Shown: positions 7,759-15,123 of the stretch, one piece after another
Layout: each line of letters begins with the position of its first letter
How positions within the stretch are numbered: position 1 is the first letter of the stretch
Source: CADEDH01 sp039201605
GTDB lineage: Bacteria > Actinomycetota > Acidimicrobiia > Acidimicrobiales > SZUA-35
Direction: 5' to 3'
DNA: 64,000 nt
Assembly (NCBI GenBank): GCA_039201605.1
Contig: JBCCRO010000027.1
Location: 16,339 to 80,338 of the forward strand
Notes under the pieces: model-generated
The model's input: the letters and a program-made list of their open reading frames with translations, nothing else
Told to the model about the DNA's origin: nothing
Databases searched by the model: none
Translations under genes and position numbers: made by a program

Positions 7759-8961
7759 ATGACCTCCCCCACCCCGGCCGCGGTCGAGCGGGCCACCGCC
7801 GAGTTCGAGCGCCGTCATGGCCGCTCGCCCTCCCTCGTGGTGCGGGCCCCCGGACGCGTCAACCTCATCGGCGACCACACCGATTACAACGACGGCTTCG
7901 TCCTACCCCTGGCCCTCCCCCACGCCACGGCGATCGCCGCCGAGTCCGTGGCCGGCACCACCGTCACCGTGCACTCCGAGGGCTTCGGCGCCCAGCACTT
8001 CGATCTCGACGACTCCCCCACCGACACCGACGACTGGGGTCGCTACCTGCACGGGATGGCCTCGCTCCTCGCCGCCGACGGCCACGCCGTCGCCGCCTGG
8101 TCGGGGACGGTGGCCACCGACATCCCGGCCGGCGCAGGGCTGTCGTCGTCCGCCGCCCTCGAAGTGGCGGGCGGGCTCACCGCCCTCGCCGCCGGCGCCG
8201 GCGCCGAGCCCGATCCGTCGCTGTGGTCGACGGTCGCCGCAACCGGCACCCGGGTGGAGAACGAGCTCCTCGGCCTGCCGAGCGGGATCATGGATCAGCT
8301 GATCTCGGCCATCGCCCCCGCCGACGGCGCCCTGCTGATCGACTGCCGGGACCGATCCGGGCGACCGGTGCCGATCCCGGCCGATGCCTGGGTGGTGGTG
8401 CTCGACACCGGCACCCGTCGCCAGCTCGTCGACTCCGAATTCGCCAAACGGCGGGCGGACTGCGCCCTGGCGGCGAAGCTGCTCGGGATCGACACCTTGC
8501 GCGACGCCTCTCTCGACGACCTCGACCGCCTGGCCGGCCACCCCGACGGCAGCGACCTGCTGATAGCCCGGGCCCGTCACGTCCTGGGTGAGAACGCCCG
8601 CACCCTGGCCGCCGCCCACGCCCTCAGCGAGGGCGATCTGGTCGAGACCGGTCGCCTGATGTCGGACAGCCACCGCAGCCTGGCCGTCGACTACGACGTG
8701 TCGAGCCCTGCGCTCGACGCCATGGTGGCCGTCGCCCAGGACGGCCCGGGCTGCTTCGGGGCCCGGGTCACCGGCGGCGGGTTCGCCGGTTGCGCCGTGG
8801 CCCTCGTCGCCGCCGTCGAGGTGGAGGCGTTCTGTCGACACGTCGAGTCGGCCTACACCGCCCCGCCGGAACAGCCGGCGACGGCCCCGACGGCCCTGCA
8901 CCCCGTTCGACCGGCGCCGGGGGCCACCGTCACCGTCGCCGGCGCCGACACGGGCGCGTGA
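7759..8961 (+). CDS. galK: Galactokinase
   Basis: GHMP-family kinase, 400 aa, phosphorylating galactose to galactose-1-phosphate, first step of the Leloir pathway. The galactokinase signature is RVNLIGDHTDYNDGF (about residues 33-47), the ATP loop is GAGLSSSAALEVA, the catalytic-Asp region is GIMDQLISA, and the third GHMP motif is VTGGGFAGCAV. The signature usually reads GEHTDY; here the Glu that touches the sugar is Asp39, a conservative change. Divergent from lacZ. No galT or galE is seen in the window. The last 35 residues are Pro/Ala/Thr-rich and look non-essential. Confidence 0.93.
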   Translation: MTSPTPAAVERATAEFERRHGRSPSLVVRAPGRVNLIGDHTDYNDGFVLPLALPHATAIAAESVAGTTVTVHSEGFGAQHFDLDDSPTDTDDWGRYLHGMASLLAADGHAVAAWSGTVATDIPAGAGLSSSAALEVAGGLTALAAGAGAEPDPSLWSTVAATGTRVENELLGLPSGIMDQLISAIAPADGALLIDCRDRSGRPVPIPADAWVVVLDTGTRRQLVDSEFAKRRADCALAAKLLGIDTLRDASLDDLDRLAGHPDGSDLLIARARHVLGENARTLAAAHALSEGDLVETGRLMSDSHRSLAVDYDVSSPALDAMVAVAQDGPGCFGARVTGGGFAGCAVALVAAVEVEAFCRHVESAYTAPPEQPATAPTALHPVRPAPGATVTVAGADTGA

Positions 8962-9002
8962 GCGGTGGCGGGCCGCAACTGTCGGTGGCCCCGCTGAGCG
9001 GC

Positions 9003-9008
9003 TAGAAC
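9003..9008 (+). promoter_or_regulatory. Likely -10 box of leaderless thioesterase gene
   Basis: TAGAAC followed by 6 nt and the ATG at 9015, without a Shine-Dalgarno. Same arrangement as galK, lacZ and others here. Confidence 0.35.
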
Positions 9009-9014
9009 TCGACC

Positions 9015-9410
9015 ATGAGTGATGAACTGACGGCCCTGCTCCACGCCTCGATGCCGCTCAGCGCCACGATCGGGATCCGGGCCCGGTCGATGGCCGCTGA
9101 CGAGGTGGTGGCCGAGCTCGACTGGGCCCCGGAGCTGTGCACAAACGCCGAGCTGCTGCACGGCGGGACCCTGATGGCCCTGGCCGACTCGATCGGGGCG
9201 GCCTGCGCCATGGCCAACCTGCCCGAAGGGGCGGCGGGCACGGCCACGATCGAGTCGAAGACGAACTTTCTCGGCGGTGTTCGGGAGGGCACTGTGGTCG
9301 CCACCTCCCGCCCGCTCCACGTCGGTCGGCGCACGATCGTGATCGAGACCGAGATCCACAACGGCGACAAGCTGGTGGCCAAGACCACCCAGACCCAGGC
9401 CGTGCTCTAG
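9015..9410 (+). CDS. PaaI-type hotdog-fold thioesterase
   Basis: Small acyl-CoA thioesterase-like protein, 131 aa, of the PaaI/YdiI hotdog superfamily, which usually acts as a tetramer on aromatic or medium-chain acyl-CoAs. The central helix and catalytic region read LLHGGTLMALADSIGAACA, followed by beta strands (TIESKTNFLGGVREG, VIETEIHNGDKLVAKTTQTQ) typical of the fold. It stands between galK and the BLUF gene with no clear functional link, and the true substrate cannot be told from the sequence. Confidence 0.85.
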   Translation: MSDELTALLHASMPLSATIGIRARSMAADEVVAELDWAPELCTNAELLHGGTLMALADSIGAACAMANLPEGAAGTATIESKTNFLGGVREGTVVATSRPLHVGRRTIVIETEIHNGDKLVAKTTQTQAVL

Positions 9411-9437
9411 CGGTCGTCGACGCCACTCAAGCTCGGG

Positions 9438-9470
9438 GCCTCCTTGTGCCGATGACGAACACAAGGAGGC
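9438..9470 (+). promoter_or_regulatory. Perfect hairpin sequestering the BLUF gene ribosome-binding site
   Basis: An 11-bp perfect inverted repeat, GCCTCCTTGTG (9438-9448) and CACAAGGAGGC (9460-9470), separated by an 11-nt loop. The right arm contains the whole Shine-Dalgarno AAGGAGG (9463-9469), 5 nt before the GTG at 9475. In the folded mRNA the ribosome site would be paired. No T-run follows, so a terminator is less likely. Confidence 0.75.
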
Positions 9471-9474
9471 AACC

Positions 9475-9957
9475 GTGAGTACCGACACCAAGCCCAGCGA
9501 TGGCGCCGTCGAGACCGCCACCATCTTCCAGCTCGGCTACGCCAGCGCCGCCACCGTCGAGTTCAGCGCCGACGATCTGCTCGAGCTGTTGGCCAAAGCC
9601 CGGATCAACAACTCGAAGCTCGGCGTGACCGGCATGCTGCTCTACCACGAGGGGTCGTTCATCCAGGTGCTGGAGGGCGAGCAGTCGGCGGTGGAGAAGC
9701 TCTACAACCACATCGCCAAGGACACCCGACACGCCGAGACGATGCTCCTGTTCCGGGGCATGACGACCGAGCGGGCCTTCGACCAGTGGACGATGGGGTT
9801 CCACCAACTCAGCCGGGATGCCGGGGCCAACCCGCCCGGCCTCAACCGATTCCTCGATCACGGTATGGCCGGGATCACCAGTGAGGACGGCGAGAAGATC
9901 CGGTCGGTACTGCTCGGCTTCCGCGACGGCAAGTGGCGCCGGACGGTCGACTTCTAG
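9475..9957 (+). CDS. BLUF-domain blue-light sensor protein
   Basis: Short BLUF protein, 160 aa, expected to bind FAD and respond to blue light. The photocycle residues align with AppA: Tyr22 (FQLGYAS), Asn46 (ARINNSKLGVTG), Gln64 (FIQVLEG), Trp105 and Met107 (FDQWTMGF). After the domain (about residues 16-108) there is only a short helical tail, so output must be through a partner protein. The GTG start is set by a strong AAGGAGG 5 nt upstream, which itself lies in a perfect hairpin. Neighbours do not reveal the partner. Confidence 0.93.
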   Translation: MSTDTKPSDGAVETATIFQLGYASAATVEFSADDLLELLAKARINNSKLGVTGMLLYHEGSFIQVLEGEQSAVEKLYNHIAKDTRHAETMLLFRGMTTERAFDQWTMGFHQLSRDAGANPPGLNRFLDHGMAGITSEDGEKIRSVLLGFRDGKWRRTVDF

Positions 9958-10068
9958 TCCAACGGCTTCGGCGGGCTGCACCCGGCGCCGGCCCGGTACC
10001 GCCGCCCGGCGTGTGGCGGCACCGTCTCGGGGTCGGGCTCGACCGCAGGCTCCGGCTCGGAGTCGGTC

Positions 10069-11001
10069 TCAGGCCAGGGGCCACACGATCCGGGTCTGCC
10101 AGTCCTCGGGATCGGGGACGTCGGCCGGATCGGTGACGTAGATCTCCCACGGCGCCCCGCCCGAGGACTCCCCCTCGGCCGCCATCCAGCGGTCGATGGC
10201 CTCATGGCCGGCCCCGATCGTCTCATAGGGGCCGGTGTGGACGGTGGTGGCCGCCGTGCCGCCCGGGAGGGCGCCGGCGATGATGTCGCCGTCGGCGGGC
10301 GGGGCCGGCGGGGTGTCGACCAGCGGGATGCCGGCCTCGAGGGTGACGAACGCCGGGCTCTGGTCGAGATAGCGGACGTAGGGCGGGCCGGCCATGGCCA
10401 GACCGGCCTCCATCACGTGGCCGTATACGGTGGGGAGTGACTGCCCGAGAACCTCGGCCACCGCCGATTTGTCGGCCCGGCTTCGGATGAACAGGACCGG
10501 GGTCTCGGTGAGCTCGCTGCGTTCGATGCTGTAGGACATGGTGTGCTCCGAGTGGTTGGACGTGCCGCCGGGCCGCGGGGCCGACGGGGTGCTGGTGGGT
10601 CGGACGGCGGCCGGGAGGACGCCGATACAGGGGCCGATGTCGTCGATGAGGCGGGCCTGATCGACGTTCAGCCGTCCCGGGGTCCGCCGTCGGTAGCCGG
10701 TGGGCGACACCCCGTAGTGACGATGGAAGGCCCGGGTGAACACCTCGTGGCTGTCGAACCCGACGGCGACGGCGATGTCGAGCACCGTGTCGTCGGTCGA
10801 GAGCAGCAGCGCCGCCCCTCGTTCGAGGCGCAGGCGCCGTTGGTAGCGATCCGGGCTCTCCCCGGTGAGGGTGCGCACCACCCGCTGGGCGTGGGTGGGC
10901 GACAGGGCGACGGCTCGGGCGACCTCGGACAGATCGAGCGTGTGCTCGGCCTTGCGCATCCGGCCCAGGACGGGCAGGACGTGTTCGATCCCGGTTGCCA
11001 T
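10069..11001 (-). CDS. AraC-family regulator with GyrI-like effector domain
   Basis: Transcription regulator of 310 aa. Residues about 1-105 are two AraC helix-turn-helices (LSEVARAVALSPTHAQRVVR and AVAVGFDSHEVFTRAFHRHY, ending YGVSPTGYRR). After a Pro/Ser linker, residues about 150-310 form a GyrI-like small-molecule-binding domain of the Rob/BmrR type (YSIERSELTETPVLFI, ending ATTVHTGPYETIGAGHEAI). Such proteins often sense hydrophobic drugs or metabolites. The ATG at 11001 follows TAGGTT by 7 nt, so it appears leaderless. The target is unknown. Confidence 0.88.
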   Translation of the reverse strand: MATGIEHVLPVLGRMRKAEHTLDLSEVARAVALSPTHAQRVVRTLTGESPDRYQRRLRLERGAALLLSTDDTVLDIAVAVGFDSHEVFTRAFHRHYGVSPTGYRRRTPGRLNVDQARLIDDIGPCIGVLPAAVRPTSTPSAPRPGGTSNHSEHTMSYSIERSELTETPVLFIRSRADKSAVAEVLGQSLPTVYGHVMEAGLAMAGPPYVRYLDQSPAFVTLEAGIPLVDTPPAPPADGDIIAGALPGGTAATTVHTGPYETIGAGHEAIDRWMAAEGESSGGAPWEIYVTDPADVPDPEDWQTRIVWPLA

Positions 11002-11008
11002 CGCGCTC

Positions 11009-11014
11009 AACCTA
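11009..11014 (-). promoter_or_regulatory. -10 box of leaderless araC-type gene
   Basis: TAGGTT on the minus strand, 7 nt before the ATG at 11001, with no Shine-Dalgarno. Confidence 0.4.
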
Positions 11015-11076
11015 GTGCTCGGCCGGAGCGCCGTCTTGACCGATCTTGCGATGCTGCGGGGCGGGCCGAGCCGACC

Positions 11077-12279
11077 TCAGACGGCGTCGAGGGCGGTGTG
11101 GAGGTCGGTGAGCAGCTCGCCGCAGTCCTCCAGGCCGATCGACAGTCGCACCATCGACTCGCCGATCCCGACCAGAGCCCTCCCCTCGGGCCCGATCCGC
11201 CGGTGGGTGGTGGTGGCCGGGTGGGTGACCAGGCTCTTGGCGTCGCCCAGATTGTTGGAGATGTCGAACAGGCGAAGCCGGTCGAGGAAGCGGAACGTCT
11301 CCTCCTTGCCGCCGTCGATGGTCACCGCGACCACCGTCCCCCCGGCCGACATCTGCCGCTTGGCCAGATCGTGCTGAGGGTGGGAGGGCAGGCCCGGATA
11401 GAGCACCGACGACAGCTTGGCGTGACCATCGAGCTCGGCGGCCACGGCGGCGGCCGATGCACAGGCTGCGTCGACCCGGAGACGAAGCGTCTCCATGCCC
11501 TTGACCAGGGTCCAGGCGTTGAACGGCGACAGGCTGGGGCCGGTGTGGCGGAGGAACGGCATCAGGTACCGCTCGACGTAGTCGGCATCGGCCAGCACGG
11601 CGCCGCCGAGGACCCGGCCCTGCCCGTCGATGTGCTTGGTGGCGGAGTACACCACGACGTCGGCGCCGAGGGTGAGGGGCTTCTGCAGCACCGGCGAGGC
11701 GAACACGTTGTCGATGATCAGCCGACCGCCCGCGGCGTGGGTCAGGTCGGCCACGGCGGCGATGTCGATGATCTGCAGGCCGGGGTTGGAGGGGCTCTCG
11801 ATGAAGGTGGCCGCCGTCGGTTTCGACAGGGCCGCCGCCCACTGATCGAGGTCGGTCCCGTCGACCAGCACGGTCTCCACCCCCAGGCGGGGCAGGATCT
11901 CGTTGAGGATGACCGAGCAGCTCCCGAACAGGGCCCGGGACCCGACCACCCGGTCGCCCGCCGACACCAGCGACGCCAGGGAGGCGAACACCGCCGCCAT
12001 CCCGCTGGCGGTCGCCATGCACGCTTCGGCCCCCTCCAGCAGCCGGAGCCGCTCCTCGAACATCGACACGGTCGGGTTGCCGTAGCGGGAGTAGATGAAC
12101 CGCTCGTGTTCGCCGGCGAAGGCGGCCTCGGCCTCGGCGGCCGAGTCGTACACATAGCCGGAGGTGGGGAAGATCGCTTCGGCCGTCTCGGAGAAGCCGG
12201 TCCTGGTCAGACCGCCCCGAACCAGCAGGGTGGACTCGGCCGGCGAGGGGGTGGGTTGGCCGTCGATGTGATCGGACAT
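11077..12279 (-). CDS. metZ: O-succinylhomoserine sulfhydrylase (MetZ-like)
   Basis: PLP enzyme of the Cys/Met metabolism family, 400 aa, which would convert an activated homoserine and sulfide to homocysteine. Visible landmarks: RYGNPTVSMFEERL, the ATASGMAAVFASL loop, DNVFASPVLQKPL, and the Schiff-base lysine in SATKHIDGQGRV. The internal pattern (TSGYVYDSAAEAEAAFAGE) is closer to MetZ than to MetB or MetY. It lies 3 bp after a rhodanese gene in the same direction, so both probably share one transcript for sulfur assimilation. Confidence 0.88.
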   Translation of the reverse strand: MSDHIDGQPTPSPAESTLLVRGGLTRTGFSETAEAIFPTSGYVYDSAAEAEAAFAGEHERFIYSRYGNPTVSMFEERLRLLEGAEACMATASGMAAVFASLASLVSAGDRVVGSRALFGSCSVILNEILPRLGVETVLVDGTDLDQWAAALSKPTAATFIESPSNPGLQIIDIAAVADLTHAAGGRLIIDNVFASPVLQKPLTLGADVVVYSATKHIDGQGRVLGGAVLADADYVERYLMPFLRHTGPSLSPFNAWTLVKGMETLRLRVDAACASAAAVAAELDGHAKLSSVLYPGLPSHPQHDLAKRQMSAGGTVVAVTIDGGKEETFRFLDRLRLFDISNNLGDAKSLVTHPATTTHRRIGPEGRALVGIGESMVRLSIGLEDCGELLTDLHTALDAV

Positions 12280-12282
12280 CGG

Positions 12283-12678
12283 TCAGTTCTGGGCCCACGG
12301 CAGACCGGCGCCGCGCCAGCCGCCGGTGCGGTGGCCTTCGGCGTCGTGGCCGCCCTCGAACCCGTCGAGCACGTTGTAGACCGCCTGGTGCCCGGCCGCG
12401 GTCAGGGCGTTGGCCGCGGCGATCGACCGCACGCCCGATCGGCAGAGGCAGATGATGGGCTGGCCCGGATCGAGCCCCCCGCCGGCCTGGGCCACGAACT
12501 CCGGGTTGGGCCGACCGGAGGGCCAGCTCGTCCATTCGACGAAGCGGGTGCCCTGCACCGAGGGCACGCCGACGAAGGTCCACTCGGCCTCGGTCCGCAC
12601 ATCGACCAGGACGGCGGCGGTGTCGGCGGCGAGCATGTCGAACGCCTCCTGAGGGGTGAGGTCACCGGCATAGGTCAT
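12283..12678 (-). CDS. Single-domain rhodanese (sulfurtransferase)
   Basis: Rhodanese-like protein, 131 aa, with the active-site cysteine in ICLCRSGVRS and the CH2 region DVRTEAEWTFVGVP. It carries persulfide sulfur and ends with the usual GG(H/W)-rich tail. It lies directly upstream of metZ, an arrangement repeated in many bacteria, so sulfur delivery to homocysteine synthesis is a reasonable inference. The start has a good Shine-Dalgarno (AAGGAG) a short distance upstream on the minus strand. Confidence 0.88.
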   Translation of the reverse strand: MTYAGDLTPQEAFDMLAADTAAVLVDVRTEAEWTFVGVPSVQGTRFVEWTSWPSGRPNPEFVAQAGGGLDPGQPIICLCRSGVRSIAAANALTAAGHQAVYNVLDGFEGGHDAEGHRTGGWRGAGLPWAQN

Positions 12679-12748
12679 GTTCGGGTTCTCCTTCGAGGCG
12701 TCGACGGCGGCGGTGGGCCGAGCGGGACGGTAGCCGCTCCGCGCCCTC

Positions 12749-12775
12749 GATTCCCGAGTATATTTATCGGGATTC
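12749..12775. promoter_or_regulatory. Near-perfect 27-bp palindrome, candidate sulfur-operon operator
   Basis: GATTCCCGA (12749-12757), 9-bp AT-rich spacer, TCGGGATTC (12767-12775); 8 of 9 arm positions are complementary. On the minus strand it overlaps TATACT (12762-12757), a near-consensus -10 for the rhodanese-metZ operon. CCCGA..TCGGG palindromes of this kind are typical of Rrf2-family (IscR/CymR) sites; that assignment is inference. Confidence 0.5.
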
Positions 12776-12820
12776 GACAGCGGCCCTCGGCGGCCGGGAA
12801 AGTGCAGCTGGTGAGCGCCA

Positions 12821-13018
12821 ATGAGTGACCGCGCCGATCACGACGTGCCCGAGGAGCAGCCGCTCCGCTACCGGCTCCTCACCGGGCCCGATGACAGCGC
12901 CTTCTGCGCCCGGGTGTCGGCCGCCCTCGATGCGGGCTACGTGCTCTACGGCCCGCCCTCGATCACCTGGCGGGGCGACGGGGGTTATGTGGCTCAGGCG
13001 GTCGTTCTGCCCGACTGA
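12821..13018 (+). CDS. DUF1737-domain small protein
   Basis: A 65-aa cytoplasmic protein with the DUF1737 pattern YRLLTGPDDSAFCARVSAALDAGYVLYG followed by a W/G-rich strand and AQAVV. Proteins of this family have no established function. It shares the AT-rich intergenic region and palindrome with the divergent rhodanese-metZ operon, and it ends 33 bp before the deacetylase gene. Confidence 0.75.
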   Translation: MSDRADHDVPEEQPLRYRLLTGPDDSAFCARVSAALDAGYVLYGPPSITWRGDGGYVAQAVVLPD

Positions 13019-13035
13019 CCATCGAGTCGGGGTCG

Positions 13036-13041
13036 TAGAAT
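13036..13041 (+). promoter_or_regulatory. -10 box before the deacetylase gene
   Basis: TAGAAT, a 5/6 match to TATAAT, 10 nt before the ATG at 13052. The transcript would have a leader of only about 3 nt. Confidence 0.4.
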
Positions 13042-13051
13042 CGGGGGCTCC

Positions 13052-13849
13052 ATGCGTCACCCCGTGCCCATCCTGCTCTACCACCACGTGAGCGACGAGC
13101 CGCTCCCCTGGTGCTCCACCCCGGTGCTGTTCGACCGGCACCTCGCCTGGCTGGCCGACAACGGCTACCGCACCATCAGCCTCGATCAGCTCCGGGACCG
13201 CATCGAGGGCCGGGCGGAGGGCGCGCCCCGGGAGGTCGTCATCACCTTCGACGACGGCTACGCCGAGCTGGGCGGCGACGTGGCCGATTCGCTGCGCCGC
13301 CACGGCTTCCGCGCCGCCGCCTTCCTCATCACCTCCCGCAACCCCGACACCGAGGGCGAGCTCTACGCCGACGGCTACGAGGCCCCCGACCAGACCGCCT
13401 ACCTGTCGTGGCAACGGGCCCGGGAGCTGGCCGACGAGGGGCTGTTCGAGTTCCACAGTCACACCCACTCCCACCGGACATGGCCCCTCATCGCCGACGA
13501 GGCCCCGGTGCTGGCGGCCGAGATCAGCACCGCCCGCTCGCTGCTGAGCGACCGCCTGGAGCGACCGGAGACCGACTTCGACCACCTGGCCTGGCCCTAC
13601 GGCCGAGCGTGCGGCCCCTGGGAGGACGAGGCCCGCAACCTGGGCGTGCCCGTCCAGTACGTGGTGCAGCGGGGCGCCGTGACCCGGGCCGACCAGATCG
13701 ACCGGTTGCCCCGCATCCTGGTCGACGGGATGCCACTGTCGTCGTTCTCCCGGTGGGTCCGGATCCTGTCCCGCCGACCGACCGCCATCGCCACCAACAA
13801 GGTGTTCGGCGCCATCCGGGCCCGCCGTCAGGGTGCGGCCTATGTCTGA
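13052..13849 (+). CDS. Polysaccharide deacetylase (NodB domain)
   Basis: Carbohydrate esterase 4-type protein, 265 aa, likely removing acetyl groups from an N-acetylated polysaccharide. The NodB barrel begins PILLYHHVSD; motif 1 is VITFDDGY (Asp67, Asp68) and the metal-ligand motif is HSHTHSH (residues 135-141). No signal peptide is seen, so it may act inside the cell or be exported unconventionally. Its stop overlaps the start of a glycosyltransferase by 8 bp, pointing to joint work on an extracellular or cell-wall polysaccharide. Confidence 0.88.
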   Translation: MRHPVPILLYHHVSDEPLPWCSTPVLFDRHLAWLADNGYRTISLDQLRDRIEGRAEGAPREVVITFDDGYAELGGDVADSLRRHGFRAAAFLITSRNPDTEGELYADGYEAPDQTAYLSWQRARELADEGLFEFHSHTHSHRTWPLIADEAPVLAAEISTARSLLSDRLERPETDFDHLAWPYGRACGPWEDEARNLGVPVQYVVQRGAVTRADQIDRLPRILVDGMPLSSFSRWVRILSRRPTAIATNKVFGAIRARRQGAAYV

Positions 13850-15026
13850 GTCGGTCACGTCCGGGGCGGGAGCGGGGTGGGACCGCAAGCGGTGCACCAT
13901 CCTCCAGCGCCGCATGGTCCAGTACCGGACGACGCTCTTCGAGCGCCTCCGCGACGAGCTCGACGGCCGCAACATCGACCTCCGGGTGGTGTACGGCCAA
14001 CCCTCCCCCAACGACGCCAAGCGCAACGACGCCCGCCACCTCAGCTGGGGTGACGAGGTGGAAGCCCGCTGGTTCACCGTGCGGGGCACCGAGTTGCTGT
14101 GGCAGCCCTGCCCGCCCGATGCCCGCAAGGCCGATCTGGTGATCCTCCAGCAGGAGAACAAGATCCTCTCCAACCTGCCCCACCTGCTGCGACGCGCCGT
14201 CGGCTCGGCCAAGCTCGGCTACTGGGGCCACGGTCGCAACCTGCAGAGCACCGATCCCGACGGCTTGAGCGAGCGGATGAAGGCCACGCTGATCACCCAG
14301 GTCGACTGGTGGTTCGCCTACACCGAGCAGACCCGCGAGCTGCTCCACGCCGACCGGTATCCCGACGAGCGGATCACCGTGCTCGACAACGCCATCGACA
14401 ACGACTCCTTCGTCGCCGACCTGGCCGCGGTGGGCGACGAACGACTCGACGAGCTCCGTCGCCGGATCGATCTCGTCCCCGACGGGTCCCTCGCCGTGTA
14501 CTGCGGGTCGCTCTACCCCGACAAACGGCTCGATCTGCTCCTCGACGTGGCTCGCCGGGTCCACGAGCAGGATCCGTCGTTCCGCCTGGTGGTGATGGGC
14601 GACGGACCCTCCCGAGCCGAGGTGGAGGCCTTCACCGAAGCCCACCCCTGGGCCCACTGGGTCGGCATGCAGACCGGGGTCGACAAGGCGGCCTGGTTCC
14701 GCCTGGCCAAGGTGTACCTCAGCCCCGGGGCGGTCGGCCTCCACGTGCTCGACGCCTTCACCGCCGGGGTCCCGATGTTCACCACCACCACGGCTCTCCA
14801 CGGACCGGAGATCTGCTACCTGGAGAACGGCGTCAACGGCTACGTGCTCGAACCCGACCCGGCGCTGTTCGCCAAGACGGTCGCCGACGTGCTGGCCGAC
14901 CCGGACCGTCTGCGGTCGCTGGTCGACGCCGGTCGACGCTCCGCCGAGCGCTACACCCTGGCCAACATGCTGACGAGCTTCGCCGACGGCATCGAAGCCG
15001 CCATCGCCACCCCCCGCCTCCGCTGA
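13842..15026 (+). CDS. Glycosyltransferase, GT4-like (GT-B fold)
   Basis: Retaining glycosyltransferase of about 394 aa. The C-terminal half has a GT4-type donor site: AVYCGSLYPDKRLDLLLDVA, RLVVMGDGPSRAEVEAF, GAVGLHVLDAFTAGVPMFTT and a C-terminal ENGVNGYVL. The N-terminal half is less typical (TILQRRMVQYRTTLFERL). The ATG at 13842 overlaps the deacetylase stop by 8 bp and is preferred over an upstream in-frame start. Donor and acceptor are unknown; with the deacetylase it probably builds or trims a surface glycan. Confidence 0.85.
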   Translation: MSESVTSGAGAGWDRKRCTILQRRMVQYRTTLFERLRDELDGRNIDLRVVYGQPSPNDAKRNDARHLSWGDEVEARWFTVRGTELLWQPCPPDARKADLVILQQENKILSNLPHLLRRAVGSAKLGYWGHGRNLQSTDPDGLSERMKATLITQVDWWFAYTEQTRELLHADRYPDERITVLDNAIDNDSFVADLAAVGDERLDELRRRIDLVPDGSLAVYCGSLYPDKRLDLLLDVARRVHEQDPSFRLVVMGDGPSRAEVEAFTEAHPWAHWVGMQTGVDKAAWFRLAKVYLSPGAVGLHVLDAFTAGVPMFTTTTALHGPEICYLENGVNGYVLEPDPALFAKTVADVLADPDRLRSLVDAGRRSAERYTLANMLTSFADGIEAAIATPRLR

Positions 15027-15123
15027 CCCCGATCCAACCCGTCGCCGCGCCCAGCTGACCAGGCCGAACATCATCGACCGGTCGGAGTCCTGGGCATCGG
15101 TCTCCCGCCGCCGATAGGACCCC

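Noticed and set aside
9438..9470. BLUF-gene hairpin as a rho-independent terminator of the thioesterase gene
   Set aside because: There is no T-run after it, and the right arm coincides exactly with the BLUF Shine-Dalgarno, so an RBS-masking role explains more of the sequence. Termination is not excluded.
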